Source of the DNA: Actinomadura graeca
GTDB taxonomy: Bacteria > Actinomycetota > Actinomycetes > Streptosporangiales > Streptosporangiaceae
Length of the DNA: 64,000 nt
Direction of reading: 5' to 3'
Assembly: GCF_019175365.1 (NCBI RefSeq)
Contig: NZ_CP059572.1
Location: forward strand, 2,356,001 to 2,420,000
Shown: positions 25,173 through 36,399 of the stretch, one piece after another
Numbering within the stretch: the first letter of the stretch is position 1
Layout of the letters: every line of letters begins with the position of its first letter
The notes under the pieces: model-generated
The model's database searches: none
What the model saw: only the letters and a program-made list of their open reading frames with translations
What the model was told of the DNA's origin: nothing
Made by a program: the position numbers and the translations under genes

Positions 25173-26521
25173 GTCCCGGCCGCCCAGACCTCGCCGTGCC
25201 CCGCGAACTCCTTCGCCGAGAGGTCGATCTCCCCCAGATGCCGGTAGGCGACGTCGCGCGGCCGCCATCCGTCTCCGAGTTCCTGCCGCATCCCGGTACT
25301 GATGATCACATTGTGATCGCGGGAGACCAGCGCTCGCCCCGTCGGTGAACCTTCGGGCACGGTCCCCTCCCTCGCGGCGATCGCGAGCGCCTGCTCGAGC
25401 CGGGAGACCTCGATGATCGCCGCTCCGTCGAACGCCGGGGCGGAACTGCCGACCCCGCCGATACGTCCGTACTCGTACTCACCGAAATGCAACGCCATGC
25501 GCGAGCCGACCCGGTACGCGGGATTCTTGATCGCTTCGTTGAGCAGCCCGACCCGCTGAACGACCGTGCGCCACTCGGCGAGCAGTTCGTCGACCACGTC
25601 GCAGGCGGCGTCGAACGACCGGCGCGGAAAGGTGGCGAGGAAGCCGTCCCCGGCGGTCTGCACCTGCATCGTCCCCAGCCTCGCGAGCATCTGGTCGAAC
25701 TGGGAGGCGATGGACTTGCGGAAGGTCTCCTGGATGACGTTGGTCGTCTCACTGAAGGAGTGCATGTTCTCCCGCGCATACTTGAGGGCCGCTCCGTAGC
25801 CGGCGAGGTCGACCACGCAGAGGATCCCCGACTCCCGGCGGGAGAACATCGCCGGATCGATCTCGATCGCGGAGGCCGTCATCGTGCTGCGCGCGCCCTT
25901 GTCAGAGACGATGTGCTCCACGTCGCTGATGAGGGGCTTCCCCAGGAACCACCGCTCGGTACGGCCATGGAACGCGCTGTGGACCGGCCTGGTCATCTCC
26001 TCGTATCCGTCGAGCGGCAGGTAGACGTAGCCCCGCCGCATGTCCGGGTCCGCGAGATTGCGCTGGCAGGCCGCGTCCACGCCGACCAGGCCGTACCGGA
26101 CGATCTTGTATGCCTTGACGAGCTCCGGCGACCTGGGCGATCTCTTCAACTCGATGAAGCTGCCCCGATACTCCAGCTCGGTGTCCCGCAGGCCCATCTG
26201 GTAGGCGAGGTGGGACAGGTCTCCTGCAAGGTTCACGCTGTCGCAGCGTTCGGCCGCGGACCGTTGCAGCGAGCCCACTGTGGTCGGCGGGGAGAACGAC
26301 ATGGGGACCGGATAGGCGACGAAGGGAGGCGTCCAATACCCCTCGTCGTGCAATGGGGAATCGTTGCCGGTCTTCAGCGGGTAGCTGGGGAATGTGAGCA
26401 GGAGGTACGTCCGGCCGCCCTGCCTCACGGTGATTTCGAGGGAGGAGATCACCCAGATCTGTGACGGTGTCTCGGTGAGCCGCGTGTCGACATGGTCGGT
26501 GTCAATGATCTGATAGGTCAC
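25169..26521 (-). CDS. Class III nucleotide cyclase with N-terminal Nudix-like domain
   Basis: A 450-residue protein; GTG 26521 has AAGGAG 8 bp upstream. Residues about 15-205 form a domain that resembles the preceding gene product in several colinear blocks. Residues 230-450 are a class III nucleotide cyclase: metal-binding Asp238 in CVVDLAGYG and Asp292 in TAGDGFLATFP, transition-state Arg374 in EVSRLEQAL. The conserved Asn four residues before that Arg is Ile370, and the position of the purine-selecting Asp is Ala361. The enzyme may be inactive or have an unusual base preference, as in the pyrimidine cyclases of Pycsar anti-phage systems. No membrane segments. Second gene of a three-gene operon. 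Confidence 0.75.
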   Translation of the reverse strand: MTYQIIDTDHVDTRLTETPSQIWVISSLEITVRQGGRTYLLLTFPSYPLKTGNDSPLHDEGYWTPPFVAYPVPMSFSPPTTVGSLQRSAAERCDSVNLAGDLSHLAYQMGLRDTELEYRGSFIELKRSPRSPELVKAYKIVRYGLVGVDAACQRNLADPDMRRGYVYLPLDGYEEMTRPVHSAFHGRTERWFLGKPLISDVEHIVSDKGARSTMTASAIEIDPAMFSRRESGILCVVDLAGYGAALKYARENMHSFSETTNVIQETFRKSIASQFDQMLARLGTMQVQTAGDGFLATFPRRSFDAACDVVDELLAEWRTVVQRVGLLNEAIKNPAYRVGSRMALHFGEYEYGRIGGVGSSAPAFDGAAIIEVSRLEQALAIAAREGTVPEGSPTGRALVSRDHNVIISTGMRQELGDGWRPRDVAYRHLGEIDLSAKEFAGHGEVWAAGT

Positions 26522-26533
26522 CGACGCTCCTTA

Positions 26534-27169
26534 CTACTCTTTCGCGTTCAGCAGCTGGCGGAGGGCCACCGGAACGTTCGAGACTACCTCCTTGCCGTTG
26601 ATGTGCGTGGGAGAGGTCTCGACGTCACGGAAGTCCGATGCGTCCACCCAGATATGGTCGACCGCAACTTCGGTTACGGTCGGACTTGAGCGGTAGAACG
26701 CAAACCGATACGCGGTGTAGCTGTGCGAAGTCTGAGAGAACTTCAAGGAGTAGCTGGTGTAGAAGGGATCCCCCTGCCAGCCCCCGGTCAACTCGGGAAG
26801 CACATTGTTCAGATCCTGCTTGAGCGCCTGCCGGTACTCCTCTTGATAGACCGACGCCAGCTGGTCAAGCGCGTCGGCCAGCCTCTTGAGGGAATCACCA
26901 GGTGAGAGCTGCAAGAACTGAAGATCCGCACCGAGATCGCGGCCCCTCGCCCTCAGCGCCCCCTCCTCAAGGACCAGCGAGGAATAGGGCGTCATCCATG
27001 TATCCCAGGTGCCCGCCGGATGCGGGTCGACGAGAAGTACCTGCCGGCCGTCCTCACCACGCGTAATGATCTGCGTCGCGGTCAGTGCGACACGGTTGGG
27101 CAGCGTCTCCTCGGTCACCTCGACCTTGTGGGCGAGGCTGTCCGAGTGATCCCAGGCATAGTCCGACAT
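26534..27169 (-). CDS. Nudix-like domain protein, first gene of cyclase operon
   Basis: A 211-residue protein from ATG 27169, preceded by GGAGAGG about 11 bp upstream. The N-terminal strands (TATQIITR-GEDGRQVLLVDPHP, then TWMTPYSSLV) resemble the start of a Nudix fold, but the catalytic Nudix box (G-x5-E-x7-R-E-U-x-E-E-x-G-U) is not recognisable, so it would be a binding rather than hydrolysing domain. A helical middle (SLKRLADALDQLASVYQEE) and a C-terminal strand-rich part (SYSLKFSQTS, HIWVDASDF, GKEVVSNV) follow. Twelve bp separate it from the cyclase, whose own N-terminus looks related. Function unknown; ligand sensor or cyclase regulator is inferred. Confidence 0.6.
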   Translation of the reverse strand: MSDYAWDHSDSLAHKVEVTEETLPNRVALTATQIITRGEDGRQVLLVDPHPAGTWDTWMTPYSSLVLEEGALRARGRDLGADLQFLQLSPGDSLKRLADALDQLASVYQEEYRQALKQDLNNVLPELTGGWQGDPFYTSYSLKFSQTSHSYTAYRFAFYRSSPTVTEVAVDHIWVDASDFRDVETSPTHINGKEVVSNVPVALRQLLNAKE

Positions 27170-27524
27170 TTGTGAAGGCACCTCTCCGCTTATGCGCCGA
27201 TCCGAAAAGGAGTCGGCCGGGTCGCCTATGATAGGGCTCGTTCCCCGTCGCGGACCACAACGTCTTTTCAATTAACGCGATTCTGGCACAGAATCAGATC
27301 AATGTCCGGTTAATGACCAGGTGAGCCACTGCCCTCCTGTTGGGAGTTCTTCTCCTGCCCCGTCCTGCGCAACGATGTAATGCGAGGACGTGGCACAAGG
27401 CCATAAGCGCTGGTCATGCTCCCCCTACCGCAGAAGTTCCGCCATATTGACCTACAGTGGCCAATAGGCTCCGCGTGATCATCCGTCCTGCCCCGCCGGT
27501 ACCGCCATGTACCGCCCCGGGGGG

Positions 27525-28928
27525 TCAGGGGCGGGGGCTGGGGAGGAGGGCTACCAGGGCCGTGCCGGCGGCGGTGATGACGGCGGCCGCGCGGAAGGCC
27601 GTGGCGTAGCCGGCGGCGAGGTCGGCGCCGGAGCGGGCGGCGACCGTGGCGAGGACGGTGAGGCCGATGGCGCCGCCGATGGTGCGGGAGGTGTTGACGA
27701 TCCCGGCGACGGTGCCCGCCTCGGAGCGGGCGGTCCCGGCGGTGGACGCCTCCACCAGCGGGGTCATGAGGAGGCCGAACCCGGCGGCCATCACGACGCC
27801 GGGGCCGAGGATGGAGCCGAGGAAGGTGCCGTGGGCGTCCAGGACGGCGCTCTGCCAGCCGAAGCCCGCCGCGGCCAGGAGACCGCCGGTCCCCGCGAGG
27901 AGCCGGGCGTCCACGCGGGCCATCAGGACGGGGGCGAGCTTGGAGCCGGCGATGATGCCCGCGGTGTGCGGCAGGAAGGACAGGCCGGTGCGGACGGCGC
28001 TGTAGTGCAGGACGTTCTGCATGTAGAGCGAGAGCAGGTACCAGAGCGCGAAGCCCGCCATCGTGCTGACGAGGGTGGCGAGGTTGCCGGCCGCGACGCT
28101 CCGCAGGCGGAACAGCCGGAGGCGGACGAGCGGCTCGGCGACGCGGGACTCGACGGCGGCGAACAGGGCCAGCAGCAGCGCACCGGCGGTGAACGCGGCC
28201 GCGGCCGTCCGGCCGTGGGACTGTGTCTCGCCGATGCCGAAGGCGAGCAGGGCCACCCCGGCGGTGACGAGGAGGGCGCCGGGCAGGTCGAGGCGCGGGC
28301 GGGGCCCGGGGGCACGGTCGTCGCGCAGCCACAGGGCGGCGATCACGGCGGTCACGGCGCCGACCGGCACGTTGATCAGCAGGACCCAGCGCCAGTCGAG
28401 GTGGTCGGTCAGCAGCCCGCCGACGAGGCCGCCGGTCGCGCCTCCGGCGGTGCCGACGGCCGTCCACGTGGCGATGGCCCTGGTGCGGGCCGGTCCGGCG
28501 GGGAAGGTCGCGGTGATGAGGGAGAGCGTGACGGGCGCGAGGATGGCCGCGCCGAGGCCCTGCGCGGCGCGGGCGCCGATCAGCGTGCCCGCGTCCTGCG
28601 CGAGGCCGCCCGCGAGGCTGGCGGCGGTGAACAGGCCGAGGCCCGCGACGAAGACACGCCTGCGCCCGAAGAGGTCGGCGGCGCGCCCGCCGAGCAGGAG
28701 GAACCCCGCGAAGGTCAGCGAGTAGGCGTTGACGACCCACTGGAGGCCGGTGGCGCCGAGGCCGAGGCCCGCGCGCATGCCCGGCAGGGCGACGTTGACG
28801 ACGGAGATGTCGAGGACGACGAGGAACTGCCCGATGGACGCGGCGAGCAGCGCGGCCCAGCCGGGGGTGGATCCCGCCGCGCGTCCCACCGCCTTCGGGG
28901 ACGCTTCGGGCTCATGGGTCGTGGTCAT
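27525..28928 (-). CDS. MFS drug exporter, DHA2/EmrB-QacA family (14 TM)
   Basis: A 467-residue proton-driven exporter. Fourteen hydrophobic helices are distributed along the chain. Signature motifs: D1-like LDISVVNVALP in helix 1, motif A GGRAADLFGRRRVF in the loop between helices 2 and 3, and motif C-like region APVTLSLITATFPAGPARTRAI and GGATGGLVGGLLTDHLDWRWVLLINVPVGA in helix 5-6. Such proteins export antibiotics, dyes or pathway products. No TetR regulator is adjacent; the promoter lies in the 240-bp gap shared tail-to-head with metH. Substrate unknown. Confidence 0.9.
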   Translation of the reverse strand: MTTTHEPEASPKAVGRAAGSTPGWAALLAASIGQFLVVLDISVVNVALPGMRAGLGLGATGLQWVVNAYSLTFAGFLLLGGRAADLFGRRRVFVAGLGLFTAASLAGGLAQDAGTLIGARAAQGLGAAILAPVTLSLITATFPAGPARTRAIATWTAVGTAGGATGGLVGGLLTDHLDWRWVLLINVPVGAVTAVIAALWLRDDRAPGPRPRLDLPGALLVTAGVALLAFGIGETQSHGRTAAAAFTAGALLLALFAAVESRVAEPLVRLRLFRLRSVAAGNLATLVSTMAGFALWYLLSLYMQNVLHYSAVRTGLSFLPHTAGIIAGSKLAPVLMARVDARLLAGTGGLLAAAGFGWQSAVLDAHGTFLGSILGPGVVMAAGFGLLMTPLVEASTAGTARSEAGTVAGIVNTSRTIGGAIGLTVLATVAARSGADLAAGYATAFRAAAVITAAGTALVALLPSPRP

Positions 28929-29143
28929 ACGACCATGCTCCGCCGGGGGCGGCCCGGTCCGCGTCGGCCGCCGGACCGGTCCGGCACGTCCGATGGCCCT
29001 AGGACCTCTGCCGGGGTCGGCGGCGTGCCGCCGCCCTGTGGGAAGCGATCAGCGTATGACAGCGGAGGCGGCGGCACGCCGTATGGCGAAGTTACAGTCC
29101 CGGAAAAGGAACCATAAAACCACGGACGCCATTTGTTCGAATT

Positions 29144-29164
29144 GCCGGAAAAAGAATTTCCGGC
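29144..29164 (-). terminator. Hairpin terminator after metH
   Basis: GCCGGAAA and TTTCCGGC form a perfect 8-bp stem with a 5-nt loop, starting 7 bp beyond the metH stop, within an AT-rich stretch. Confidence 0.6.
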
Positions 29165-29170
29165 GGGGTC

Positions 29171-32764
<3,594 letters not shown>

Positions 32765-32788
32765 TGGCCACCTCCCGCTCATGGGAGG
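32765..32788 (-). promoter_or_regulatory. metH ribosome-binding site within a masking hairpin
   Basis: On the minus strand CCTCCC (32788-32783) can pair with GGGAGG (32776-32771), the Shine-Dalgarno sequence of GTG 32764, leaving a 6-nt loop. This would hide the site unless an upstream structure prevents it, giving a plausible expression platform for the adjacent riboswitch. Confidence 0.5.
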
Positions 32789-32810
32789 CGCCCTTGGTGT
32801 ACAGGGAGGA

Positions 32811-32874
32811 CGGCGCGCACCGCCCTTCGGGCCGAGCGTGGCGGGCTCCCAGCCCGTTGCAGCGCCTCTCGGCC
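32811..32874 (-). ncRNA. S-adenosylhomocysteine (SAH) riboswitch
   Basis: Read on the minus strand, GGCCGAG (from 32874) pairs perfectly with CUCGGCC downstream to form P1, enclosing GGCGCUGCAAC, the core of the SAH aptamer (GCGCUGCAA), and a GGGC...GCCC hairpin (P2). The GGCGC segment can pair with GCGCC near 32816-32812 to form the pseudoknot, as in the Ralstonia SAH aptamer. SAH riboswitches switch on SAH-recycling genes such as ahcY and metH when SAH accumulates. Position about 45 nt upstream of the metH start agrees with this role. Confidence 0.72.
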
Positions 32875-32967
32875 TGTTCCCGAGGTTACCGAACGATCCG
32901 GCGACCTGAAACGCTTATCGCCCCTCCAGTTCGGCCCGATGCCCGGTCGCCTCGGCCTCATGCGCCT

Positions 32968-34350
32968 TCAGTTCGGCCTGATGTTGTGGTTCAGGTGGAA
33001 CAGGTTGCCGGGGTCGTAGCGGGTCTTGACGTCCGCCAGCCTCTGATGGTTGCGGGCACCGAGGCCCGCCTCCACGCGCCCGCGGCCCTCGTCGCCGATG
33101 AAGTTCAGGTAGACGGCCCCCGTCGACCAGGGTTTGACCGCCGCCCGCACGTTGTGCACCCAGGCGATGGCGCGTTCGTCGTCCGCCTCGTCCTCCCAGA
33201 GGGCGAGCGGGTGGACGACCCACGGCGCGTTCCGCCACGGGATCGGGTAGTCGGAGCCGGAGGAGGCCATCGCCCCGCCGCCGGGGATCAGCGTGTGCAG
33301 CGACGGTGACGGCACGACCATCTCCCGCGCCCGCACCGTGAACGCCGCCAGCGCCTCGTCCGGGCACCCGTGCAGGTACTCCGCCGACCAGTAGTTCCGC
33401 AGGCCGGGCGGGTCGTCGAACATGCACTGCATGTCCGCGTACGGCATCTCCAGGACGACTCCGCCGGTGTGCCCGAGCTGCATCATCGGCGCCAGCGCCG
33501 CGTCGGCGTCCGCGCCCGTCCCCGCGTAGATGAGCAGGGTGGCGAAGGCCAGTTTGCCCACCATCTCCTCCGGAACGAACTCCTCCGGCGGCGGCGTGAG
33601 GTAGAGCGCCGCGCCGCCGAGCTCGTCCGGCGCGTCCGCCATGGTGTCGCGGTAGGCCGCCGCGATCTCCGGGCCGGCCTCCGGCGGCCACAGCAGGAAC
33701 GCGAGCGTCACCGTCGCCAGCTCGTGCAGGCGGAAGGTGAACGAGGTGGCCACCCCGAAGTTGCCGCCACCGCCGTGCAGGGCCCAGAACAGGTCCGGGT
33801 TCTCCTCGGCGGTCGCCCTGACCTTCTCACCGGCCGCCGTGACGACCTCCACCTCCAGCAGGTTGTCGCAGGCCAGGCCGTACTTGCGTTCGAGCCAGCC
33901 GGAGCCGCCGCCGAGCGTGAAGCCGCCGACGCCCGTGGTGGAGACCCGTCCGCCCATCGCGATCATGCCGTAGGGCTCGGTCGCGCGGTCCATCAGGGCC
34001 ATGGTCGCGCCGCCCCCGACGCGGACGGTCCCGGCCTCGGGATCGACGGTGATCGCGTTCAGCCGGCGCAGGTCGACGACCAGGCCGCCGTCGCTGAGCG
34101 CCGTCCCCGCGACCCCGTGCCCGCCGCCGCGCACGGCGATCTCCAGGCCGAGGTCCCGCCCGGTCCGGACCGCCCGTGCGACGTCGTCGTCGCTCGCGCA
34201 CTGGGCGATGAGGGCCGGGCGCCGGTCGATCATCGCGTTGAACAGCGTCCTGGCCTCGTCGTAGCCGGGATCGTCCGGCTGGATCACGTCGCCCGCGAAC
34301 CCGGCGTGCAGGTCCGTCACCGCGGCGGCGTCGATATGCGTGGAGGTCAT
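32968..34350 (-). CDS. FAD-linked oxidase, berberine-bridge/6-hydroxy-nicotine oxidase type
   Basis: A 460-residue flavoenzyme with a PCMH-type FAD-binding domain. The His of RGGGHGVAG (His78) and the Cys of YGLACDNLLEVEVV (Cys161) are the two residues that hold FAD bicovalently in berberine-bridge, glucooligosaccharide and 6-hydroxynicotine oxidases. GGFTLGGGSGWLERKYGLA is the second FAD contact. The C-terminus ends with the BBE motif (KTRYDPGNLFHLNHNI). No signal peptide, so it acts in the cytoplasm; substrate unknown, often an alcohol or amine of secondary metabolism. It precedes metH on the same strand, separated by the riboswitch. Confidence 0.93.
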   Translation of the reverse strand: MTSTHIDAAAVTDLHAGFAGDVIQPDDPGYDEARTLFNAMIDRRPALIAQCASDDDVARAVRTGRDLGLEIAVRGGGHGVAGTALSDGGLVVDLRRLNAITVDPEAGTVRVGGGATMALMDRATEPYGMIAMGGRVSTTGVGGFTLGGGSGWLERKYGLACDNLLEVEVVTAAGEKVRATAEENPDLFWALHGGGGNFGVATSFTFRLHELATVTLAFLLWPPEAGPEIAAAYRDTMADAPDELGGAALYLTPPPEEFVPEEMVGKLAFATLLIYAGTGADADAALAPMMQLGHTGGVVLEMPYADMQCMFDDPPGLRNYWSAEYLHGCPDEALAAFTVRAREMVVPSPSLHTLIPGGGAMASSGSDYPIPWRNAPWVVHPLALWEDEADDERAIAWVHNVRAAVKPWSTGAVYLNFIGDEGRGRVEAGLGARNHQRLADVKTRYDPGNLFHLNHNIRPN

Positions 34351-34593
34351 GTCCCTCCCCTTCTCGTCTCGTGCCCTGGAAAGGGCACGGCCTTTTCCGG
34401 CGCGGGAGCGAGGGGTTCGGATTCTTGTGACGGTATTGACCTGCCGTGATGGCCGTAGGCCCCATTCTGCCCTCCCCTTACCAGGATGAGAAGCGATTAC
34501 GCGAAGTAGACGCGCTCATCACCGTTCGTTTAAGGGCGGGAACGTCGAATGGGCGTCTGGGCGAAGGCGGTCTTCTCGCCTAGGCTGCGGGGC

Positions 34594-35568
34594 GTGAGCC
34601 CTTGGTCCGACGCGCGTCCCGATGTGCTGGGGCCCGGCTATGAGGCGATCGACCTGCCCATGGGCGAGGACGGCGAGGGGCCCGTGTGCGCGACCCTCGT
34701 CCGGCGGGCCGCACCGCGCGCGGGGACCGGCGCGGTGCTGTGCCTGCACGGCTACAACGACTATTTCTTCAACGTCGGGCTGGCGGATTTCCTCGCCGCC
34801 CGCGGACGCGACTTCTACGCCCTGGACCTGCGCAAGTGCGGCCGTTCCTGGCGTCCCCACCAGACCCGGCTCCACTGCCGGTCCCTTGGCGACTACATGG
34901 ACGACATCGACGCCGCCATGCGGGTGATCTCGGAGGTCGACGGGCATGACGACGTCCTGCTCGTCGGCCATTCCATGGGCGGTCTGGTCAGCGCCTTGTG
35001 GCTGGCGGAAAGGGGCGGGGACGGTCCCGTCTCCGCGCTGTGCCTCAACAGCCCGTTCCTCAGCAGCGGCGTGCCCCGCCCGCTGCGCGCCGTGATGGAC
35101 CCGCTGCTGGTCAGGGCCGCGGGCCGCCGCCCGCTGGCGGCCTTCCCGGGACGGCTGTCCCCCCGCTACCCGCGGAGCCTCCACCGGTCCCATCACGGCA
35201 CGTGGGACTTCGACGAGGGCTGGAAGTCGACGAGCGGCACCCGCCTGCGCCTGGGCTGGCTCGCCGCCGTCCACGCGGGGCAGCGGGCCGTGCGCGCGGG
35301 CCTCGGCGTCACGGTGCCCGTGCTGGTGCTGTGCAGCGACCGCAGCAGCGGGCGCCGGGCGCCGGCCGCCCTGCTGCGCCGCTCCGACTGCGTCCTGGAC
35401 GTCGCAGCGATCAGGAGGCTGGCGCCGCGGCTCGGCGCCGACGTCACCGTCCAGCAGGTGGAGGGCGCCGTGCACGACGTGTTCCTGTCCGGGGACGGGG
35501 CGCGGCGCGCGGCCTACGACGCCCTCGGCCGCTGGCTCTCCTCGCACCTGCCGCACCCGGCCGGCTGA
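34594..35568 (+). CDS. Alpha/beta hydrolase (lysophospholipase/monoglyceride lipase-like)
   Basis: A protein of about 324 residues. The oxyanion region LCLHGYNDYFF, acid strand YALDLRKCGRS, and the nucleophile elbow GHSMGG are those of serine hydrolases of the lysophospholipase/monoacylglycerol lipase group; a conserved VHDVFLS near the C-terminus supplies the catalytic His, and the Asp is likely in LVLCSDRSS. GTG 34594 (VSPWSDARPDVLGPGYE) matches the usual N-terminus of this group; ATG 34549 would add 15 residues. Stands alone on the plus strand. Confidence 0.85.
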   Translation: MSPWSDARPDVLGPGYEAIDLPMGEDGEGPVCATLVRRAAPRAGTGAVLCLHGYNDYFFNVGLADFLAARGRDFYALDLRKCGRSWRPHQTRLHCRSLGDYMDDIDAAMRVISEVDGHDDVLLVGHSMGGLVSALWLAERGGDGPVSALCLNSPFLSSGVPRPLRAVMDPLLVRAAGRRPLAAFPGRLSPRYPRSLHRSHHGTWDFDEGWKSTSGTRLRLGWLAAVHAGQRAVRAGLGVTVPVLVLCSDRSSGRRAPAALLRRSDCVLDVAAIRRLAPRLGADVTVQQVEGAVHDVFLSGDGARRAAYDALGRWLSSHLPHPAG

Positions 35569-35693
35569 CGGCGGCGGTGAACCCAGGACGGCCCGATGCG
35601 CGGCCGGGCCGCCGACGGCTTCCTCTTCGACGGGTACGTTCCAAGAGTGTATGAGAGTGGGGAAAAGCAGCGATAGCCAGCCGAGAAACGGAT

Positions 35694-36224
35694 ATGTGGA
35701 TGCGCATCCCGCGTTCCCCCGGACCGCCGAAGTTCCAGCCGCCCCCGGTGACCCCCGAAGCGGCGTTCCCCGCCTCGGTCGAGGCGTACGCGCTGAAGAT
35801 CCGCGATTTCTATGATCACCGGGCGCGGTGGCACCGGCGCTTCTTCCGGGTGACGAGCATCCTGGTGATCCTCATAGGCGCGGCCCTGCCGCTCGCCGCC
35901 GGCCTGCAGTACGAGGGCAAGTCGCTGACGCTCGCCCTGGCCGGCGTCACGATCTCGGTGCTGACCGCGCTGCGCTCCTTCTACCACTGGGACCAGCTCT
36001 GGGTCATGCTCCGCAACACCGAGATCGTCGTGCACGACGCCTACGTCACATGGAAACGCAAGGACGCCGACTTCGCGAGGTCGTCGGCGCCCGACGCGGC
36101 GGCGCTACGCGACCAGGCGGCCCAGGAACTCATGACGCTGCTCCTGGAGGTGCGGCGGGGAGAGGCCGAAACCTTCTTCCGCGCGCTCCTCAACTCCCAA
36201 CAGGCAGCCCGCGGATCCACCTGA
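35694..36224 (+). CDS. DUF4231/SLATT-like two-TM membrane protein
   Basis: A 176-residue protein with the layout of the DUF4231/SLATT group: a helical pre-domain with AYALKIRDFYDHRARWHRRFFR, two adjacent membrane helices (about residues 55-72 and 79-97), and a cytoplasmic helix containing FYHWDQLWVMLRNTEIVVHDAYVTWKRKDADF. SLATT proteins are described as pore-forming or membrane effectors in nucleotide-dependent conflict systems. It lies 175 bp before the double-STAND gene on the same strand, so it may be part of, or next to, that operon. No catalytic residues. Confidence 0.75.
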   Translation: MWMRIPRSPGPPKFQPPPVTPEAAFPASVEAYALKIRDFYDHRARWHRRFFRVTSILVILIGAALPLAAGLQYEGKSLTLALAGVTISVLTALRSFYHWDQLWVMLRNTEIVVHDAYVTWKRKDADFARSSAPDAAALRDQAAQELMTLLLEVRRGEAETFFRALLNSQQAARGST

Positions 36225-36399
36225 CCCTCCGGCCGGCCGTGCCCGCGAGCCGATCTTTCCGTGTCCCGGTTTCGGTCGTGGGCCGGACCCGGTCCCCCCG
36301 ACCCGAAATCACGCGATTTCCTGACAACCCTTCCCATGACGCTGACATACGGCTGCCGATGCCTCACCATTGGGTCACGATCGGACGACGGGGGTCCCG

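Noticed and set aside
32765..32782. ATG 32782 as start of metH
   Set aside because: No ribosome-binding site upstream, whereas GTG 32764 has GGGAGG at ideal distance.
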